DNA of 17,182 nt. Source: Hydrogenothermaceae bacterium. Its GTDB lineage: Bacteria; Aquificota; Aquificae; Hydrogenothermales; Hydrogenothermaceae. Shown piece by piece: positions 14,876-17,182 of the stretch (position 1 is its first letter; each line of letters opens with the position of its first letter). The stretch is taken from positions 1 to 17,182 of the forward strand of contig JALSSE010000101.1 of NCBI GenBank assembly GCA_026984415.1, given 5' to 3'. The notes below the pieces were generated by a model, which made no database searches, was not told where the DNA came from, and saw nothing but the letters and a program-made list of their open reading frames with translations. The translations under genes were made by a program, and so were the position numbers.

Positions 14876-16519
14876 ATGAAGCTACGAACATTTATCACAA
14901 CCGTTGGAATTGCAGGGATTCTCTCTGCAGGATTTTTCAGTTCAGCTACAGCAAAAGATAAACTTCCACCACTTTCAAAAGATGAGTTAAAAAAGGCTCA
15001 ACAGATTTACTTTGACAGATGTGCAGGTTGCCACGGTATGTTAAGGAAGGGGGCTACTGGTCCAAACTTAGAGCCAAAAACACTTAAGAAAAAAGGTTTA
15101 AACCTTGAAGCAATTAAAGCATTTATCTACTATGGAACTCCCGGAGGTATGCCTGACTGGGGTAAACAGGGTGTTATGTCTAAAGAAGAAATAGAACTTG
15201 TTGCAAAGTATTTATTTTATCCTCCTGCAGAACCTCCTATTATGTCATTAGAGCAGATGAAAAGAACATGGAAAGTATTTGTTCCACCAGAACAAAGGCC
15301 TAATAAACCAGCCCACTCAAGGAACTGGAAAAACTTCTTTGGTGTAATACTTAGAGATGTAGGTAAAGTAGCAATTGTAGATGGGGATACTAAAGAGTTA
15401 GTTAATGTAGTTGATACAGGTTTTGCTGTTCACATTTTAAGGTCTTCAGCTTCTGGAAGATATTTCCTTTCAATAGGTAGAGACGGAAAAACAACCTTAA
15501 TTGATTTATGGCTTCCTGTTCCAGACAAAGTAGCTGAAGTTAAAACATGTTATGACGCCCGTTCTGTAGATGTTAGTAAATATGAAGGTAAATTTGGAAA
15601 TTACAGAGACAAATATGTTGTTACAGGTTGTTACTGGCCTCCAAGCTTTGTAATTATGGATGGACAGACCCTTGAACCTTTAAAAATTGTTAATACAAGT
15701 GGATACACTTACGATACAAATGAGTACATTAGGGAAGCCCGTGTAGCTTCAATCGTTGCATCACACGACAAACCTGAATGGGTTATAAACATTAAAGAAA
15801 CTGGTCAAACATGGCTTGTTAACTACGAAGATTTGAAAAATTTAGATATTACTATGATTGATGCTGAAAGATTTTTACACGACGGAGGTTGGGACTTTTC
15901 TAAAAGATACTTCCTGGTAGCTGCTAACATGAGAAATAAAGTGGCTGTTATTGATACAGAAGAAGGTAGACTTGAAGCTATAGTTGATACAGGAGTAAAA
16001 CCTCATCCAGGTAGAGGTGCAAACGTTTACAACCTAAAATACGGACCTATCTGGTGTACTGGACATATAGGTGAACCTTCTATTGCGTGTATTGGAGTAG
16101 ATAAGAGAAATCACCCTGAATACGCATGGAAAGTTGTTAAAAAGATAAAACTACCTGGAAAAGGTGGCGGTAACCTGTTTGTAAAAACACACCCAAGGGC
16201 TAAATACATGTTTGCAGACAGAGCTATTAACCCTGACCCTAAACTACAAAGGTCTTTCCATGTGATAGATAAGCAAACATTAAAAGTAGTTAAAACGATA
16301 GAAATTCCTAAAAAATACAAAGGTAGAGCAGTTCACCTTGAATTTAACGACAAAGGTGATGAAGTATGGGTTTCTGTATGGGGTAAGAAAACAGAACCTA
16401 CTGCAATACTTGTTTACGATGCAAACACACTAAAACTTAAAAAAGCCATTACAGGAGATTGGGTAAGAACTCCAACTGGTAAATTTAACGTATACAACAC
16501 AATGAGGGACGTATATTAA
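14876..16519 (+). CDS. nirS: Cytochrome cd1 nitrite reductase (NirS)
   Basis: A periplasmic enzyme that reduces nitrite to nitric oxide. The signal peptide ends near SSATA (residue 26). The haem c domain has CAGCH (C49, C52, H53), and M92 in GGMPDWG is the likely axial ligand. The eight-bladed d1-haem domain shows the proximal ligand H186 (FAVHILRSSASGRY) and the two catalytic histidines H335 (FLHDGGWD) and H377 (KPHPGRGAN). The length, 547 residues, is normal. The ATG has AAGGAGGG upstream. The stop overlaps the next start by one base, linking it to a haem d1 or electron-transfer gene. Haem d1 synthesis genes other than that are not in the window. Confidence 0.98.
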   Translation: MKLRTFITTVGIAGILSAGFFSSATAKDKLPPLSKDELKKAQQIYFDRCAGCHGMLRKGATGPNLEPKTLKKKGLNLEAIKAFIYYGTPGGMPDWGKQGVMSKEEIELVAKYLFYPPAEPPIMSLEQMKRTWKVFVPPEQRPNKPAHSRNWKNFFGVILRDVGKVAIVDGDTKELVNVVDTGFAVHILRSSASGRYFLSIGRDGKTTLIDLWLPVPDKVAEVKTCYDARSVDVSKYEGKFGNYRDKYVVTGCYWPPSFVIMDGQTLEPLKIVNTSGYTYDTNEYIREARVASIVASHDKPEWVINIKETGQTWLVNYEDLKNLDITMIDAERFLHDGGWDFSKRYFLVAANMRNKVAVIDTEEGRLEAIVDTGVKPHPGRGANVYNLKYGPIWCTGHIGEPSIACIGVDKRNHPEYAWKVVKKIKLPGKGGGNLFVKTHPRAKYMFADRAINPDPKLQRSFHVIDKQTLKVVKTIEIPKKYKGRAVHLEFNDKGDEVWVSVWGKKTEPTAILVYDANTLKLKKAITGDWVRTPTGKFNVYNTMRDVY

Positions 16520-17182
16520 TGAGAATTCTCGCAATCCTGCTGCTACTAACTTGTTTTGTTTCCCCTTTCCTCTTTGCTGAGGAGGGGGAAACCCTTTATA
16601 AAAAACACTGTGCAGTATGCCATGGAGAAAACAGGTTAGGTAAAATAGCACCGCCATTACTTCCTCTTTTTCTAAAAAAGAAAACAGATGAAAAGCTATT
16701 TAGGATTATAAAAAATGGATTACCTGCTACACAAATGCCTTCTTTTAAAGATTTATCCAACAACGAAATTAAAAAAATAATATCCTACATAAGAAAACCT
16801 GCTGATGTTAAATGGTCAGAAAAAGAGATTAAAAAAAGTATTAACCTCTCAAATTCTAAACCTAAAAATTTAGGAATTAAAAATATAAAAAATCTCGTAG
16901 CTGTTGTTGAACAGGGAAAAGGTAAAGTCTGGATAATGGAAAATAAAAAAATCCTTGATAAATTCAATTTTAAAAATGTCCATGGAGGAATTAAATACAG
17001 TTCAGATGGTAAAAAACTTTTTGTTCCATCAAGGGATGGTTGGATTGGAAGATATGACATTAAAGAAGGTAAATTCTACGGAAAAGTTAGAGCCTGCATT
17101 TACCAGAGAAATATAGCAGTATCAAGAGATGGAAAATACATTATCTCATCTTGCTGGCTACCTGAAAAAATAGTGATTTTAT
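16519..17182 (+). CDS. nirN: NirN/NirF-like haem c plus haem d1-domain protein, 5' part
   Basis: The frame is open from the ATG at 16519 to the window edge without a stop; about 221 residues are visible. A signal peptide (about 1-20) is followed by a haem c domain with CAVCH (C31, C34, H35) and M73 in TQMPSF. From about residue 125 comes a cd1-like propeller with H155 in NVHGGIKYSSDG and the NirN/NirF motif SRDGWIGRYD. NirN oxidises dihydro-haem d1 to haem d1 and hands it to NirS. NirF, a close relative, also acts in haem d1 synthesis but usually lacks haem c, so NirN is preferred; a cytochrome-NirF fusion cannot be excluded without the C-terminus. It follows nirS with a one-base overlap. Confidence 0.85.
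   Translation, partial: MRILAILLLLTCFVSPFLFAEEGETLYKKHCAVCHGENRLGKIAPPLLPLFLKKKTDEKLFRIIKNGLPATQMPSFKDLSNNEIKKIISYIRKPADVKWSEKEIKKSINLSNSKPKNLGIKNIKNLVAVVEQGKGKVWIMENKKILDKFNFKNVHGGIKYSSDGKKLFVPSRDGWIGRYDIKEGKFYGKVRACIYQRNIAVSRDGKYIISSCWLPEKIVIL

Noticed and set aside
16430..16657. Minus-strand open frame across the nirS-nirN junction
   Set aside because: It covers the end of nirS and the NirN haem region in antisense and shows no recognisable protein features.
16785..17060. Open frame of 91 codons on the minus strand near the right edge
   Set aside because: It overlaps the + strand NirN-like frame, which has a signal peptide, a haem motif and family motifs. The minus-strand frame has none.
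1..17182. tRNA, rRNA, insertion sequences or CRISPR arrays
   Set aside because: I saw no rRNA-like or tRNA-like stretches, no transposase or integrase frames and no regularly spaced repeats on either strand.

Overview
The window is AT-rich. Arginine is written almost entirely with AGA/AGG, isoleucine often with ATA, and several genes start with TTG. These habits, and a partial superoxide dismutase of the type I recall from Aquifex, suggest a thermophilic chemolithotroph of the Aquificota, most likely a Hydrogenothermaceae relative such as Persephonella. A thermophilic Campylobacterota is the main alternative, because the nap gene order A-G-H-B-F-L-D is the one known from that phylum. This is inference; no 16S or other decisive marker is present.

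Layout. At the left edge (1-341, + strand) is the 3' end of a superoxide dismutase gene. It converges on minus-strand genes: an EF-hand-like calcium-binding protein (355-1323), a hemerythrin (1375-1794) and a CopD-like four-helix membrane protein (1796-2251). A clear intrinsic terminator (2325-2342) separates these from a minus-strand nitric oxide reductase operon that reads, in transcription order, Crp/Fnr-family regulator, norC, a small monohaem cytochrome c, norB, and a small three-helix membrane protein (5845 down to 2348).

A 273-bp divergent control region (5846-6118) holds two palindromes whose centres are 63 bp apart. One is a perfect FNR/DNR-type box (TTGATTTAAATCAA). To its right, on the + strand, is an almost gapless run of ten genes to the window end: napA-napG-napH-napB-napF-napL-napD, a PAS-domain protein with a probable ribbon-helix-helix tail, an outer-membrane barrel protein, nirS (cytochrome cd1 nitrite reductase), and the start of a nirN/nirF-like gene that runs off the edge at 17182.

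Together the genes cover nitrate to nitrite (Nap), nitrite to nitric oxide (NirS) and nitric oxide to nitrous oxide (NorBC). The adjacent hemerythrin and SOD might handle oxygen or reactive nitrogen by-products. No nitrous oxide reductase and no napC lie in the window. Quinol oxidation for Nap is therefore expected to use NapGH. The regulator lacks the FNR cysteine cluster but keeps the E-x-x-S-R recognition-helix residues that fit the TTGAT half-sites beside it, so one regulator probably drives both arms of the locus in response to NO or a related signal.

The least conventional parts are the PAS plus ribbon-helix-helix protein inside the nap operon, the lipobox in NapB, the two-helix NorC separated from NorB by a second cytochrome, the insertion in NapG, and the symmetric two-box divergent promoter.
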